64,000 nucleotides of DNA, from assembly GCA_963787135.1 (NCBI GenBank), contig CAWBBW010000026.1:1-64000 (forward strand), given 5' to 3'. The notes below the pieces were generated by a model. The model did no database searches, had not been told where the DNA came from, and saw nothing but the letters and a program-made list of their open reading frames with translations. The translations under genes and the position numbers were made by a program. Shown in pieces: positions 21,166 to 30,239 of the stretch (the stretch's first letter is position 1; each line of letters begins with the position of its first letter). Origin of the DNA: Roseiarcus sp963787135. GTDB lineage: Bacteria; Pseudomonadota; Alphaproteobacteria; Rhizobiales; Beijerinckiaceae.

Positions 21166-21891
21166 TCAGAGGATCGAGCGTTCGACCGCGCGTTCCGCCT
21201 CTGCGATCGTTTCGGGCCGCCCGACGTGCAGCCAGAGGCCGTCGAGCCGGACGCCGAAGAGCCGGCCCCTGGCTGCGGCGGCGTGGAAGAACGGCGCGAG
21301 ACGGAAGACGTCCGCCGCCTCGTTCTCGAAAAGCTCAGGCTTGATGATGCCGACGCCGGTATAGACGAAGGGCGCCACGTGACGCGCCACACGCCCCTCC
21401 AGCCGCCCGTCCCGCGTCATAGTGAAATCGCCCGGCCAGTCGACGCCGACCGCGCCGGCGGCGGCCGCAACCAGCAGCGCCACGTCCATCGCGTCCGGAT
21501 CGAAGGCTGCGGCGAGGCGGGCGATATTCGATCGCGGTCCTTCGATCCAGAAAGCGTCGGTGTTGCAAAGAAGGAACGGATCCTTCCCCAAGGCCGGCAG
21601 GGCGCGCTTGATCCCGCCGCCCTGGTCGAGCAGCATCTCGCGTTCGTCGGATATGACGATCCTCGGGGTCTTCCGCCCGGCGAGATGGGCCTCGATCTGA
21701 TCGGCGCGCCAGTGGACGTTGACGATCGCCCGCTCGACGCCGTTCTCGGCGAGCCGATCGAGGCAATGATCGATGAGCGCCCGGCCGCCGACCCTGACCA
21801 GGGGCTTCGGCAGCGTGTCGGTGATCGGCCGCATGCGCGTTCCCAGACCCGCGGCGAACACCATGGCGGTCTTGGGACAAGGCGCGGTCAT
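21166..21891 (-). CDS. murU: N-acetylmuramate-1-phosphate uridylyltransferase
   Basis: 241-aa nucleotidyltransferase. The signature AAGLGTRMRPITDTLPKPLV binds the nucleotide, and LLDQGGGIKRALPALG and FLLCNTDAFW follow as in MurU. With the upstream kinase it would turn recycled MurNAc into UDP-MurNAc, bypassing de novo synthesis. Its ATG overlaps the stop of the tsaE-amgK fusion (21888-21891). A general sugar-1-phosphate nucleotidyltransferase is possible, but the pairing with an AmgK-type kinase supports MurU. Confidence 0.88.
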   Translation of the reverse strand: MTAPCPKTAMVFAAGLGTRMRPITDTLPKPLVRVGGRALIDHCLDRLAENGVERAIVNVHWRADQIEAHLAGRKTPRIVISDEREMLLDQGGGIKRALPALGKDPFLLCNTDAFWIEGPRSNIARLAAAFDPDAMDVALLVAAAAGAVGVDWPGDFTMTRDGRLEGRVARHVAPFVYTGVGIIKPELFENEAADVFRLAPFFHAAAARGRLFGVRLDGLWLHVGRPETIAEAERAVERSIL

Positions 21892-23477
21892 GGCCGATCG
21901 CTTCGAGGGTCCTGCGGCGTCCGTCCTTCCAAGGGTTGGCCGAGCGCCCGCGGAAGATGGTTTTGATACCAGAGCGCGAGCGGCCGGAGCAATGGATGGG
22001 CGAGATTCTTCGCCAGATAGCGCTCGATTCGCGGCAAGTGACGCAGGTACTGCGGCTTGCCGTCACGCTTGTCGAGCCGGGCGAAAATTCCGAGGATCTT
22101 GGTGGCGCGCTGCGCGCCCATCGCCGCATAAGCGGCGGCGAAGCTCTCGGCGTCGAAGCCGGGATCGGCCGAGGAGCGACGACGGACATAGAGCGCCGCC
22201 AGGCGCATCTCGAGATCGTCGGGTAAGTCGATGCGCGCATCCTGCAAAAGCGATGCGAGATCGTAAGCCGGCGGACCGATGACGGCGTCCTGAAAATCGA
22301 TGAGCCCAATCCGCGCGAAGCCTTCCCGCTCCGCGAGCCAATGGAGGTTCGGCGAATGGTAGTCGCGCAGCGTCCAGGTCGTTCGCTGGCTGAGGATCGG
22401 CGACAGGAGCTCCCGCCATAGGGCGAGGAACTGCATGCGCGCGCCCGAAGGCACCGCGACCCTCGCGACCGCGGGGGCGTACCAGTCGAGCGCGAGTTCG
22501 ACTTCGACCTGCATCGCCTCGATATCGTATGTCGGCAGCTTGTAGACCTCGGCGCCGACCGGCAGGACGTCGGGCAGTTCGCGCCCGTGCAGATCGACAA
22601 GCAGCGCAATCGCCTCGACGTAGCGCGCGCCGTTGGGAACGCCGTCTTCAAGGATTGTTTCGGTCCCGAAATCCTCGATCAGCGCGAGCCCCTCCTCGAT
22701 GCTGGAAGCGATCAGCTTCGGGGCCGAATAGCCCTGGCTTCGAAGTCCTTCGGCCATGGCGATGAAGGCGCGGATGTCGGGCGAGAGCCTGGCGATCGCG
22801 GCGTAGGGCTTGCCGTAGCGAAGAATCGGCCCGTCCGGCCGCGGCGGCGAAATCATCAGGATCGCGCTGCCGCCGTCAGCCCTCGCGAGCCGTTCGTAGG
22901 CGCGGATGGAGGCGTCGCCTTGCAAAAATTCGCGGCGCGCGTCCTCCCAGCCGGCCTGCTTCAAGAGCGCTCCGACGCCGAGCGCCCGCGACAGGCGGCG
23001 GCCCACAGTCCCGCGGCCGCGCAGTTCGAGAATGCGAAAGTCGGGGCCGCGGGTGGGATCGAAGCGAATGGTCGCGTCGAGCCGGTCGGCCGGAAGCGCA
23101 GCAGGGATGCGCTCCGGCCATTCGACGATGGCGATCGCGCCGGTCAGGGCCTCGTCCCACCCGAGATTGTCGAGTTCGAGCGCGCTTCGCAGGCGGTAGA
23201 AATCGGCATGGACGACCGGTCCGCGAGGCGCATCATAGATCTGCATCAAGGTAAAGGTCGGGCTCGGCGCCTCAAGCGAAGGAGCCTCGACCAGGGCGCG
23301 GATCAGTCCGCGCGCGAAGGTCGTTTTGCCCGCGCCGAGATCGCCGGACAATGCGACGAAATCGCCGGGCTCGAGCCACGCCGCCTGCGCGGCCGCAAAG
23401 CCCAGCATGGAGGCTTCGTCCGGCGCCTCCAGGCGCCAGAGTTTAGGCTCGTGCGCCTCGCCCGCGCGGTCCGCCAT
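21888..23477 (-). CDS. TsaE-AmgK fusion: tRNA t6A ATPase plus MurNAc/GlcNAc kinase
   Basis: 529-aa two-domain protein. Residues about 1-150 are TsaE, the ATPase of the threonylcarbamoyladenosine machinery: Walker A GDLGAGKTTFARGL, then PSPTFTLMQIY, HADFYRLRS and IVEWPERI. Residues about 170-520 are an aminoglycoside-phosphotransferase-fold kinase with the catalytic LRDYHSPNLHWL and metal-binding LIDFQDAVIGPPAYDLASLL, as in AmgK. The fusion joins an essential tRNA-modification factor to cell-wall recycling and is followed by murU with a 4-nt overlap. It lies 6 nt after divL on the same strand. Confidence 0.88.
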   Translation of the reverse strand: MADRAGEAHEPKLWRLEAPDEASMLGFAAAQAAWLEPGDFVALSGDLGAGKTTFARGLIRALVEAPSLEAPSPTFTLMQIYDAPRGPVVHADFYRLRSALELDNLGWDEALTGAIAIVEWPERIPAALPADRLDATIRFDPTRGPDFRILELRGRGTVGRRLSRALGVGALLKQAGWEDARREFLQGDASIRAYERLARADGGSAILMISPPRPDGPILRYGKPYAAIARLSPDIRAFIAMAEGLRSQGYSAPKLIASSIEEGLALIEDFGTETILEDGVPNGARYVEAIALLVDLHGRELPDVLPVGAEVYKLPTYDIEAMQVEVELALDWYAPAVARVAVPSGARMQFLALWRELLSPILSQRTTWTLRDYHSPNLHWLAEREGFARIGLIDFQDAVIGPPAYDLASLLQDARIDLPDDLEMRLAALYVRRRSSADPGFDAESFAAAYAAMGAQRATKILGIFARLDKRDGKPQYLRHLPRIERYLAKNLAHPLLRPLALWYQNHLPRALGQPLEGRTPQDPRSDRP

Positions 23478-23483
23478 ATCCGG

Positions 23484-26057
23484 CTACTGCGCCGATTGCG
23501 GCGCAAGCTGCGCGCCACGCCCGAGGTCGTCCGCCCCGGCCGCGGCCAAGATCGGCTCGATCGGAAAAATGCAGGTGACGGTCGTGCCCTCGCTGGGCGC
23601 CGTATCGATCAGCACGCGGCCCTGGTGAAGCTCGACCAGCGCCCTTACGATCGACAGTCCGAGGCCGGGACCGCGATGGCGGGAGCCGTTGGGGAACGTC
23701 TCGAAACGGTCGAACACGCGGTCGATCATGTCCGGCGGGATGCCGCGACCGCGATCGCTGACCTTGAAGATGATCTCCGCGCCGCGCCGCATCGCCGCGA
23801 GGGTGACGGTCTGTCCGGGCTCCGAATAGTTGATGGCGTTGGACAAAAGATTGAACAGGACCTGCCGGACGCGGCGCCCGTCGGCGCGCAGCGCGCCGAC
23901 GCCATCCGTCATGACGATGCGCATCTCGATCTCGGCTTCGTTGAGGCGATCCTGCACCCCGGCCGCGGCCGCTTTCATCGCCTCGGCGACGTCGACGGTT
24001 TCGAGACGCAGCTCGAGCGCGCCTGCGTCGATCGAGGCGAGGTCCAGGATGTCGTCGATGATGGCGAGCAGCGCGTGCGACGAATTCGTGATGAACCCCG
24101 CATATTCGAGCTGCTTGGGATTGAGCGGCCCGACGCCGCCCGCCGCCAGCAGCTGGGTGAAGCCGATGATGTTGGTGAGCGGGGTTCGCAGCTCGTAGGA
24201 CACGTGATTGACGAAGTCGTTGCGCAATTTCTCGGCGGCGACCAGCGCCTCGTTTCGCTCGGTCAGCGCGCGTTCGAAATTGGCGCCGGCGGTGACGTCG
24301 AGCGAGGTCAGCAGCGTCGCTCCGTCCGGCAGCGGCAAAGCGGCGCATTCGAGGGTGAGCCCATCCGTTCGCGCGATCCGCGCCGTCCGGCTTTCGCGGC
24401 GCTCGGTGAGAGTGACAACCATCGCGCGCAGATCGTCCCAGAGAGCGGGGTCCTGGCAGAGGGCGCGGCACGCGCCCGCAATCTCGTCGATGTGCGGGCG
24501 ATCGCGCAGTTTTGCCGCATCGAACCGCCACATCTCGGCAAAGACGGGATTGAAGAGCTTCATGCGCCCATCCGCGCCGAACACCGCCACGCCCTCCTTG
24601 AGAGCGTCGAGCGTCTCGCCCTGCACATGGGTCAGCGCGTTGACCTGGGAGGCGAGCGCATAGCTTTGCGTGGCGTCGTCGTAGAGATGAGTGACGCCGC
24701 CCTTCGGATTGGCGCTCGTCACGACGCGCAGCGCGCGTCCGTCGGGCAGATGCCAGACAGTCTCGCTTGGCTCGATCGCCTGATAGGCGCTCAGCTGCTG
24801 CGCTTTCCACGTGCGAAAGTCGACCTGCTCCGGCAACTGGCGCTTGGCGCGCAATCGATCGAGGATTTCCCCGTCGGTCGGCCGCTGGTCGAGGAAGGCC
24901 GGTTCGAGCGACCAGATCTGCCGGTACGCGGCATTGTAGAAGGTGAGACGCTTCGACTTGTCGAATATCGCCACTGCGGTCGAGAGCCGGTCGATCATGC
25001 GCGAGTAGTCGTCCTCGTTGCGCTCCATTTCGGCGCGCAGCGCGATAAGCTCCGAGACGTCACGCGCGACCCCGGCGGCGCCGAAGGGCGTGCGCACCTC
25101 GGCGGCGTCGAAGGTTCGGCGCTCTCCGTTGACGACCGCGACCGCGCGGCGCTTCCAGACGCCTGTCTCCTTGAGTGCCGCGGCCGCCTCGCGGCGCAGC
25201 GCCTGATCGAAGAGTTCTCCGCCATTGTCGACTGCGGCCCTGTCGTCGGGCGCTTCGACGGCCCGCGAATAGGGGGCATTGCACCAGACCAAGCGACCCT
25301 CGGAGTCGCGCCGCCATGCGGGCATCGAGGCGGACTCGAGCGCAAGCCGCAGCGCGCTCAATTCGCCTTCCGCCTCCGCGAATGTCTTGTGCAGCCGCGC
25401 CAGTTGGAGCCGATCGCCGGAGACATCGCGGATGCGCATGACGGCGCTGCCGGAAACCGGCTGTCCGCTGATCTCGAGATGGCGCCCCCGGCGACTGACC
25501 GCCGCCATCGAAAACGCTTCGCCACGTTTGAGAAGCCGCTCCGTCGCTTCCTCGACCTGAGCCGCGACCGCAGGCTCGAGCCACTCGGCGGGATCGAGGC
25601 GTCGCGGTCCGAGCGTCGCGTCCGCGACAATTCCCAGATCGCCTTCGATCACCGGCTCGGCCTCCGGGCGATCCCAGGAGATCAGGATTTGCGGCTCGCC
25701 GCGCAGAATCATGGTCGATCGATCGAGCATCGCGGTGGTCCGCGCCAGTTCAGCTTCCAGTTCGCTTGCCCGCCGGACCCAGCTTCTGCGGCCGATCACG
25801 TACAAAGCGATGGCGGCCCCGGCAAGCAGGGTGAGCATCATCAGCGCGATCAGGGCGAGGCCCGCCCCATTGGCCTCGACCGGGGCCAGGCGCAGAAGAA
25901 ACGCCGGCGGCTCTTCGAGGATTTCAAGACCACTTTCCGCGCGCGCCGCGGGGGCCGTCAGGAGGATGATCGCCGTCGCCCGTACGGCCGTCGCCCGGCC
26001 AAAAGGTCGCGCTCGACCGGCGGACCGGGTGAACACTCGCGCGCTGAACCCCCGCAC
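23484..26057 (-). CDS. divL: DivL-type PAS/histidine-kinase-like cell-cycle protein
   Basis: 857-aa protein with an N-terminal hydrophobic leader, a membrane segment at about 66-88, several PAS domains (about 235-600), and a kinase core. The phosphoacceptor motif reads HVSYELRTPLTNI, so Tyr621 replaces the usual His, the hallmark of DivL. The ATPase domain keeps N (NLLSNAINYS), G1 (DRGRGIPPDM) and G2 (GPGLGLSIV) boxes. In Caulobacter, DivL binds DivK and controls CckA to regulate CtrA. The Tyr and the tsaE neighbour make DivL more likely than an ordinary PAS kinase. Confidence 0.88.
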   Translation of the reverse strand: MRGFSARVFTRSAGRARPFGRATAVRATAIILLTAPAARAESGLEILEEPPAFLLRLAPVEANGAGLALIALMMLTLLAGAAIALYVIGRRSWVRRASELEAELARTTAMLDRSTMILRGEPQILISWDRPEAEPVIEGDLGIVADATLGPRRLDPAEWLEPAVAAQVEEATERLLKRGEAFSMAAVSRRGRHLEISGQPVSGSAVMRIRDVSGDRLQLARLHKTFAEAEGELSALRLALESASMPAWRRDSEGRLVWCNAPYSRAVEAPDDRAAVDNGGELFDQALRREAAAALKETGVWKRRAVAVVNGERRTFDAAEVRTPFGAAGVARDVSELIALRAEMERNEDDYSRMIDRLSTAVAIFDKSKRLTFYNAAYRQIWSLEPAFLDQRPTDGEILDRLRAKRQLPEQVDFRTWKAQQLSAYQAIEPSETVWHLPDGRALRVVTSANPKGGVTHLYDDATQSYALASQVNALTHVQGETLDALKEGVAVFGADGRMKLFNPVFAEMWRFDAAKLRDRPHIDEIAGACRALCQDPALWDDLRAMVVTLTERRESRTARIARTDGLTLECAALPLPDGATLLTSLDVTAGANFERALTERNEALVAAEKLRNDFVNHVSYELRTPLTNIIGFTQLLAAGGVGPLNPKQLEYAGFITNSSHALLAIIDDILDLASIDAGALELRLETVDVAEAMKAAAAGVQDRLNEAEIEMRIVMTDGVGALRADGRRVRQVLFNLLSNAINYSEPGQTVTLAAMRRGAEIIFKVSDRGRGIPPDMIDRVFDRFETFPNGSRHRGPGLGLSIVRALVELHQGRVLIDTAPSEGTTVTCIFPIEPILAAAGADDLGRGAQLAPQSAQ

Positions 26058-26227
26058 CGCTGAGCCTCCTTGAGAGCCGGCAATTCCAGATGCGCCTTCG
26101 AGGCGCCGGCCGGCCGGGACCCTTCCGCCAGGAAGTCCCGAATCAGCCCGTCAACAGGCTTACGAAAAGTTTGGCGCAAAGTCGTTAACCATGATGGACG
26201 CTTCGCCATCGCGAATCTTGCGAGCGG

Positions 26228-27262
26228 CTAGCGGACAAGTCCCAGAATGTCCTTGACCGCATCCATGTTCGGTCTCGCCATGGCGCGGGCCCGGTCCGCC
26301 CCGTCGGCGAGGACCGAATCGACGAAGTCCGGATCGGCCGACAGGCGCAGCATTTCCGAGCGGATGGGCGCGAGCTTCTCGATCGTGAGGTCGGCGAGCG
26401 CGCTCTTGAACGCCGAGAACTGGGCGCCGCCAAAGCGCTTGAGCACGTCGGCCTTGGTTTCGTCGGCGAGCGCGGCGAAGATGCCGACGAGATTGTCGGC
26501 CTCGGGGCGCTGGGCCAGGCCCTCGACCTCGCTCGGCAGGGGTTCCGGATCGGTCTTGGCCTTGCGGATCTTCTGGGCGATCGTGTCCGCATCGTCGGTC
26601 AGCGCGATATAGGAGTTTTCGGAAGGGTCCGACTTCGACATCTTCTTGGCGCCGTCGCGCAGGCTCATTACCCGCGTCGCCGGTCCCTGGATCAGCGGTT
26701 CGGGCAGGGGAAAGAAGGCGTCGCCATGGCCATGCGCGGCGATCGACGCCGAAAAATCGTTGTTGAACTTCTGTGCGATGTCGCGCGCCAGCTCCAGGTG
26801 CTGCTTCTGGTCGTCGCCGACGGGAACGTGGGTGGCGCGGTAGACCAGGATGTCGGCCGCCATCAGCACCGGGTAATTGTAAAGACCGATCGACGCGGCT
26901 TCGCGATCCTTGCCCGCCTTCTCCTTGAACTGGGTCATCCGGTTCAGCCAGCCGAGCCGGGCCACGCAGTCGAAGACCCAGGCGAGCTCGGCGTGCTCCG
27001 CGACCCGGCTCTGGTTGAAGACGACGTTGGCTTTCGGATCGATGCCGCAGGCGAGGAAAGCCGCGGTCACCTCGCGCGTGGTGCGGGCGAGCTGCGCGGG
27101 TTCGAACGGCAGGGTCATCGCATGCAGATCGACGACGCAATAGAGGCACGGACGGGTCGCCTGCAGCGCAACGAACCGCTTGATCGCGCCGAGATAATTG
27201 CCGAGATGCAGGTTGCCGGTGGGCTGAACGCCTGAAAACACGCGCTCCGGAAAGGTCGCCAT
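26228..27262 (-). CDS. trpS: Tryptophanyl-tRNA synthetase
   Basis: 344-aa class I synthetase. It has the HIGH-type motif (PTGNLHLGNYLGA) near residue 15 and KMSKS (KKMSKSDPS) near residue 210. Length and N-terminus match the family. It is oriented with divL, but 170 nt separate them and no gene is visible in the gap. No tRNA-responsive leader was seen. Confidence 0.96.
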   Translation of the reverse strand: MATFPERVFSGVQPTGNLHLGNYLGAIKRFVALQATRPCLYCVVDLHAMTLPFEPAQLARTTREVTAAFLACGIDPKANVVFNQSRVAEHAELAWVFDCVARLGWLNRMTQFKEKAGKDREAASIGLYNYPVLMAADILVYRATHVPVGDDQKQHLELARDIAQKFNNDFSASIAAHGHGDAFFPLPEPLIQGPATRVMSLRDGAKKMSKSDPSENSYIALTDDADTIAQKIRKAKTDPEPLPSEVEGLAQRPEADNLVGIFAALADETKADVLKRFGGAQFSAFKSALADLTIEKLAPIRSEMLRLSADPDFVDSVLADGADRARAMARPNMDAVKDILGLVR

Positions 27263-27334
27263 TATCGTCCGCTTGAAGCCGAAAGTGTGGGGCGGGCCTT
27301 ATGGCAACGCGGGCGAGGACGCGCAAGGGGAGCT

Positions 27335-27440
27335 CTCCCTTCGCCCCGCTTTGCGGGGAGCAAGGGGGCACTCCCTTCGCCCCGCCTTGCGGGGAGCAAG
27401 GGGAACTCTCCCTTCGCCCCGCCTTGCGGGGAGAAGGTGG
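27335..27440. repeat. Three tandem 36-bp palindromic units
   Basis: The unit CCTTCGCCCCGCYTTGCGGG followed by GAGCAAGGGG is repeated three times at 36-37-bp pitch. Each can fold into a CCCCGC/GCGGGG hairpin. It lies upstream of trpS and downstream of the ACT gene, in 224 nt without a gene. The same core occurs singly near 18.4 and 19.4 kb, so it is a REP-type family, not a CRISPR array. Confidence 0.75.
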
Positions 27441-27486
27441 ACGCGCGCAGCGCGGCCGGATGAGGGACGGGAGCGAGGCGCCGGCT

Positions 27487-28014
27487 TCAGGCCTGGGCGT
27501 CCTCGCCGACCGCGAGATCGACCATGATCTCGCTCGCGAGGCGCTCCAGAGCCTTGCGCAGATCGTCGAGCGAGAGGCCGTCGGGCGCGCGCAACCGGGC
27601 CGAGGCGCGAAACATCTCGACGCCGGTGAAAGGCTCGCCTTCGAGGCCGCTGGAAAATTCCTCGATATTGACGCCGAGATCGGTCAGCGTTTTGGTGACG
27701 TCGCGCACGATGCCGGGCCGCTCGTTGCCGAGGATGTCGAGACGGATGAGGCGCGAAGGCTTTTCCGCGGGAGCGGCTGCGCCCGGCTCGATCGTGACAC
27801 GCAGCCCAGATGTTTCGAGCCGCAAGAGCGAGGATTCGAGTTCTGCGAGCTTGGCGTCAGGGACATTGACCAGCAGAATACCCGCGAATTTCCCCGCCAG
27901 TTGCGCCGAGCGGCTTTCCAGCCAGGTTGCCTCGCAAGCTGCGATCCTGTCGGAGATCGCGTTCACCAATCCGGGCCTGTCGTCGCCGACGAAGGTCAGA
28001 ACGAGCGGGATCAT
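27487..28014 (-). CDS. Tandem ACT-domain regulator (GcvR-like)
   Basis: 175-aa protein with two ACT domains: LTFVGDDRPGLVNAISDRIA at the N-terminus and LDILGNERPGIVRDVTKTLT in the second half. This is the arrangement of GcvR, which modulates glycine-cleavage gene expression by amino-acid binding; similar stand-alone ACT proteins have other roles. No DNA-binding domain is present, so any regulatory effect would be through a partner. No gcv gene is in the window. Confidence 0.8.
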   Translation of the reverse strand: MIPLVLTFVGDDRPGLVNAISDRIAACEATWLESRSAQLAGKFAGILLVNVPDAKLAELESSLLRLETSGLRVTIEPGAAAPAEKPSRLIRLDILGNERPGIVRDVTKTLTDLGVNIEEFSSGLEGEPFTGVEMFRASARLRAPDGLSLDDLRKALERLASEIMVDLAVGEDAQA

Positions 28015-28317
28015 GGGGGCGTCCTCCTCGCGCCGGATCAGGGCGCGGGGGCATCCTATGCCCGAGCGGCCGAGCGGCGCATACCAAAAAAAATATCGCG
28101 TTCCGCTTCATGCGGAGCACGGCAAGGGCAACGCGTCCAAACTGCCTCAGCACGCTTGCTAATCCACGGAGCAGGATTAATGGCGCGCAGTTCACTGTCT
28201 TTTGGCGCCCGGGCTTCAGCCGCTCCCCGTGGCGCCGCCGGGACCGGAAGGTTTTCGCGCGCCGCGCCGGCCGGCGACGGTCTCGTCTCGCCGCACGACG
28301 ATGGCGCGACGCCGCCG
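28015..28317. other. Intergenic stretch, no gene seen
   Basis: GC-rich except for an A-run near 28,085. It holds no open frame with coding character, no clear terminator and no repeat shared with the rest of the window. Confidence 0.5.
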
Positions 28318-28662
28318 TCAGCCCGCCTTTCGTCGCGCCTCGACATAGCGCCGCAAGACGGCGTTGATGTGCGTTTGGTAGCCGCGCCCCTGGGATTTGA
28401 ACCAGCTCAAAACGTCGTCGTCCAATTTCAGACCGACCGGTTTCTTGACCGGCTGGCGGATTTCGACGCGCGCCCATTCCTCGTCGCTCATCGGCGCGCC
28501 CTCGATGTCGTTGTCGGCGATGCTTTCATTCTCGGCCGGGCTCAGAGCGTCGAGGCGCGCGTAATCCGTCTCATCGCGCAGCGGCGTCAGGGTTTCGTCG
28601 GCATTGCGAAGGTAGAGTTTGCCGTCAACCAGCACCGTGCGGACAACCTCAGGGCGTTTCAT
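28318..28662 (-). CDS. brnA: BrnA-family antitoxin
   Basis: 114-aa protein whose C-terminal third (KKPVGLKLDDDVLSWFKSQG, then YQTHINAVLRRYVEA) is the BrnA ribbon-helix-helix domain. The N-terminal part is acidic and would bind the BrnT toxin. The Met at 28662 fits the family start. In type II BrnTA loci the toxin precedes and slightly overlaps the antitoxin; that position here holds only the tail of a BrnT frame. The antitoxin may now be an orphan regulator. Confidence 0.85.
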   Translation of the reverse strand: MKRPEVVRTVLVDGKLYLRNADETLTPLRDETDYARLDALSPAENESIADNDIEGAPMSDEEWARVEIRQPVKKPVGLKLDDDVLSWFKSQGRGYQTHINAVLRRYVEARRKAG

Positions 28663-28750
28663 AGCGTTTTTGCTCCTTCGCGTTGGCCTTGTGCGCCGAA
28701 ATGATCCACGTGACCGAGCCGCACATCGTAAACGTAATGTGAAAGACCCG
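28649..28750 (-). pseudogene. brnT: BrnT toxin remnant (C-terminal part)
   Basis: The frame ending at 28649 reads VFHITFTMCGSVTWIISAHK followed by a KEQKRYE-type end, the last third of BrnT. It overlaps the brnA start by 14 nt, as in intact loci. Upstream, none of the three frames gives the BrnT N-terminus with its conserved lysine/aspartate motifs. The toxin appears broken. Confidence 0.55.
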
Positions 28751-28932
28751 CGGCCCGGCCGGCGGCGGTCCGCTTGAAAGGCCGCGATGACGGTCGGGTT
28801 TCTTGATCCGGGCAGAAAAATCGCCCGCGACCTTCGCAAGGATTTTGGCGAGGAGGGGTTCAACATGCTCGGAAAGATCGGCATCGCGTCCCGCAAGACA
28901 TTGCCGAAAATTGATCAAGCAGCCACGCCGCC

Positions 28933-30235
28933 TCACAAAATGAACCGGCTCAGATCCGCATTGTCCGCCAGGTCGCCGACGTGACGCTCGACGAAGGCGG
29001 CGTCGATCCTGACCTTTTCGCCTGACCGGTCGGTCGCGGTGAAGCTGACCTCGTCAAGCACGCGCTCCATCACCGTCTGCAGCCGGCGCGCGCCGATGTT
29101 CTCGACCGAGCCGTTGACCCTGGCGGCGATGCGCGCGATGGCCGAGACGGCGTCGTCGGAAAATTCGAGCGCGATGCCCTCGGTGCCCATGAGCGCCACA
29201 TATTGCTTGACGAGGCTCGCCTCGGTGTCGGTTAGGATGCGCCGGAAGTCCTCTTCGGTAAGTGACTTGAGCTCGACGCGAATCGGCAGCCGTCCCTGCA
29301 GTTCGGGCAAGAGGTCGGAGGGCCGCGAAATGTGGAACGCGCCCGAGGCGACGAACAGGATGTGATCGGTCTTGATCGCGCCATGCTTGGTCGCGACCGT
29401 CGTTCCCTCGATCAGCGGCAGCAGATCGCGCTGCACGCCTTCGCGCGAGACGTCGGCGCCGCTGCGGCCGTCGCGGCCGCAGATCTTGTCGATCTCGTCG
29501 AGAAAAACGATGCCGTTGCTTTCGACCTCGCTGATCGCTTCGCGCACGATCGCTTCCTGATCGAGGAGCTTTTCGGCCTCGGCGGCGACCAGCGGCTCAT
29601 GCGCCTCGCCGACGGTCGTGCGTTTGGGCTTGGTGCGCTGGCTCTTGCCGAAGATGTCGGCGATGTTGATCGCGCCGATCGAGGCGCCGGGCATATTGGG
29701 GAGCTCGAACATCGGCATGCCCGAGCCGCTCTGCGGCAGCTCGACCTCGATCTCCTTGTCGCGTGAGCTCGCCTGCATGGAGCTTGCGGCGAAAGGCCTC
29801 GCGCGTCCCCGGCGACGCCGCCGGCCCGACAAGCGCGTCGAGCACCCGTTCCTCGGCCGCAAGCTCGGCTTTGGCTTCGATGTCCTTGCGCTTGCGGCTC
29901 TTCACCAGCCCGATGGCGATCTCGATGAGGTCGCGGATGATCTGCTCGACGTCCCGCCCGACATAGCCGACCTCGGTGAACTTGGTCGCCTCGACCTTGA
30001 GGAAGGGCGCGCCGGCGAGCTTGGCAAGCCGGCGCGCGATCTCGGTCTTGCCGCAGCCGGTCGGTCCGATCATCAGGATGTTCTTCGGCATCACTTCTTC
30101 GCGCATCGGCGAAGTGAGCCTGAGCCGCCGCCAGCGGTTGCGTAGCGCAATGGCGACGGCGCGCTTCGCCTCCGCCTGCCCGACGATATAGCGGTCGAGT
30201 TCGGAGACGATTTCGCGGGGGCTGAGGTCCGACAT
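28933..30235 (-). pseudogene. hslU: HslU ATPase, single frameshift
   Basis: AAA+ unfoldase of the HslVU protease. The first part (30235 to about 29765) has YIVGQAEAKRAVAIALRNRW and Walker A GPTGCGKTEIARRLA. The second part has VESNGIVFLDEIDKIC (Walker B), sensor regions and the C-terminal SRFIL tail that docks into HslV. The halves are in different frames. Dropping one base near 29,761-29,765 restores a continuous ELSDKEIEVEL. All conserved motifs survive, so either the mutation is recent or this is a sequencing error. It lies 4 nt after hslV. Confidence 0.85.
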
Positions 30236-30239
30236 GAAT

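Noticed and set aside
23484..26057. Ordinary PAS sensor histidine kinase
   Set aside because: The phosphoacceptor His is a Tyr in the exact DivL context.
22587..26063. 1158-aa open frame opposite divL and tsaE
   Set aside because: Runs through two genes with clear catalytic motifs on the other strand and has no recognisable domain.
27335..27440. CRISPR array
   Set aside because: Three units abut with no unique spacers, and no cas genes are nearby; it is a tandem palindrome.
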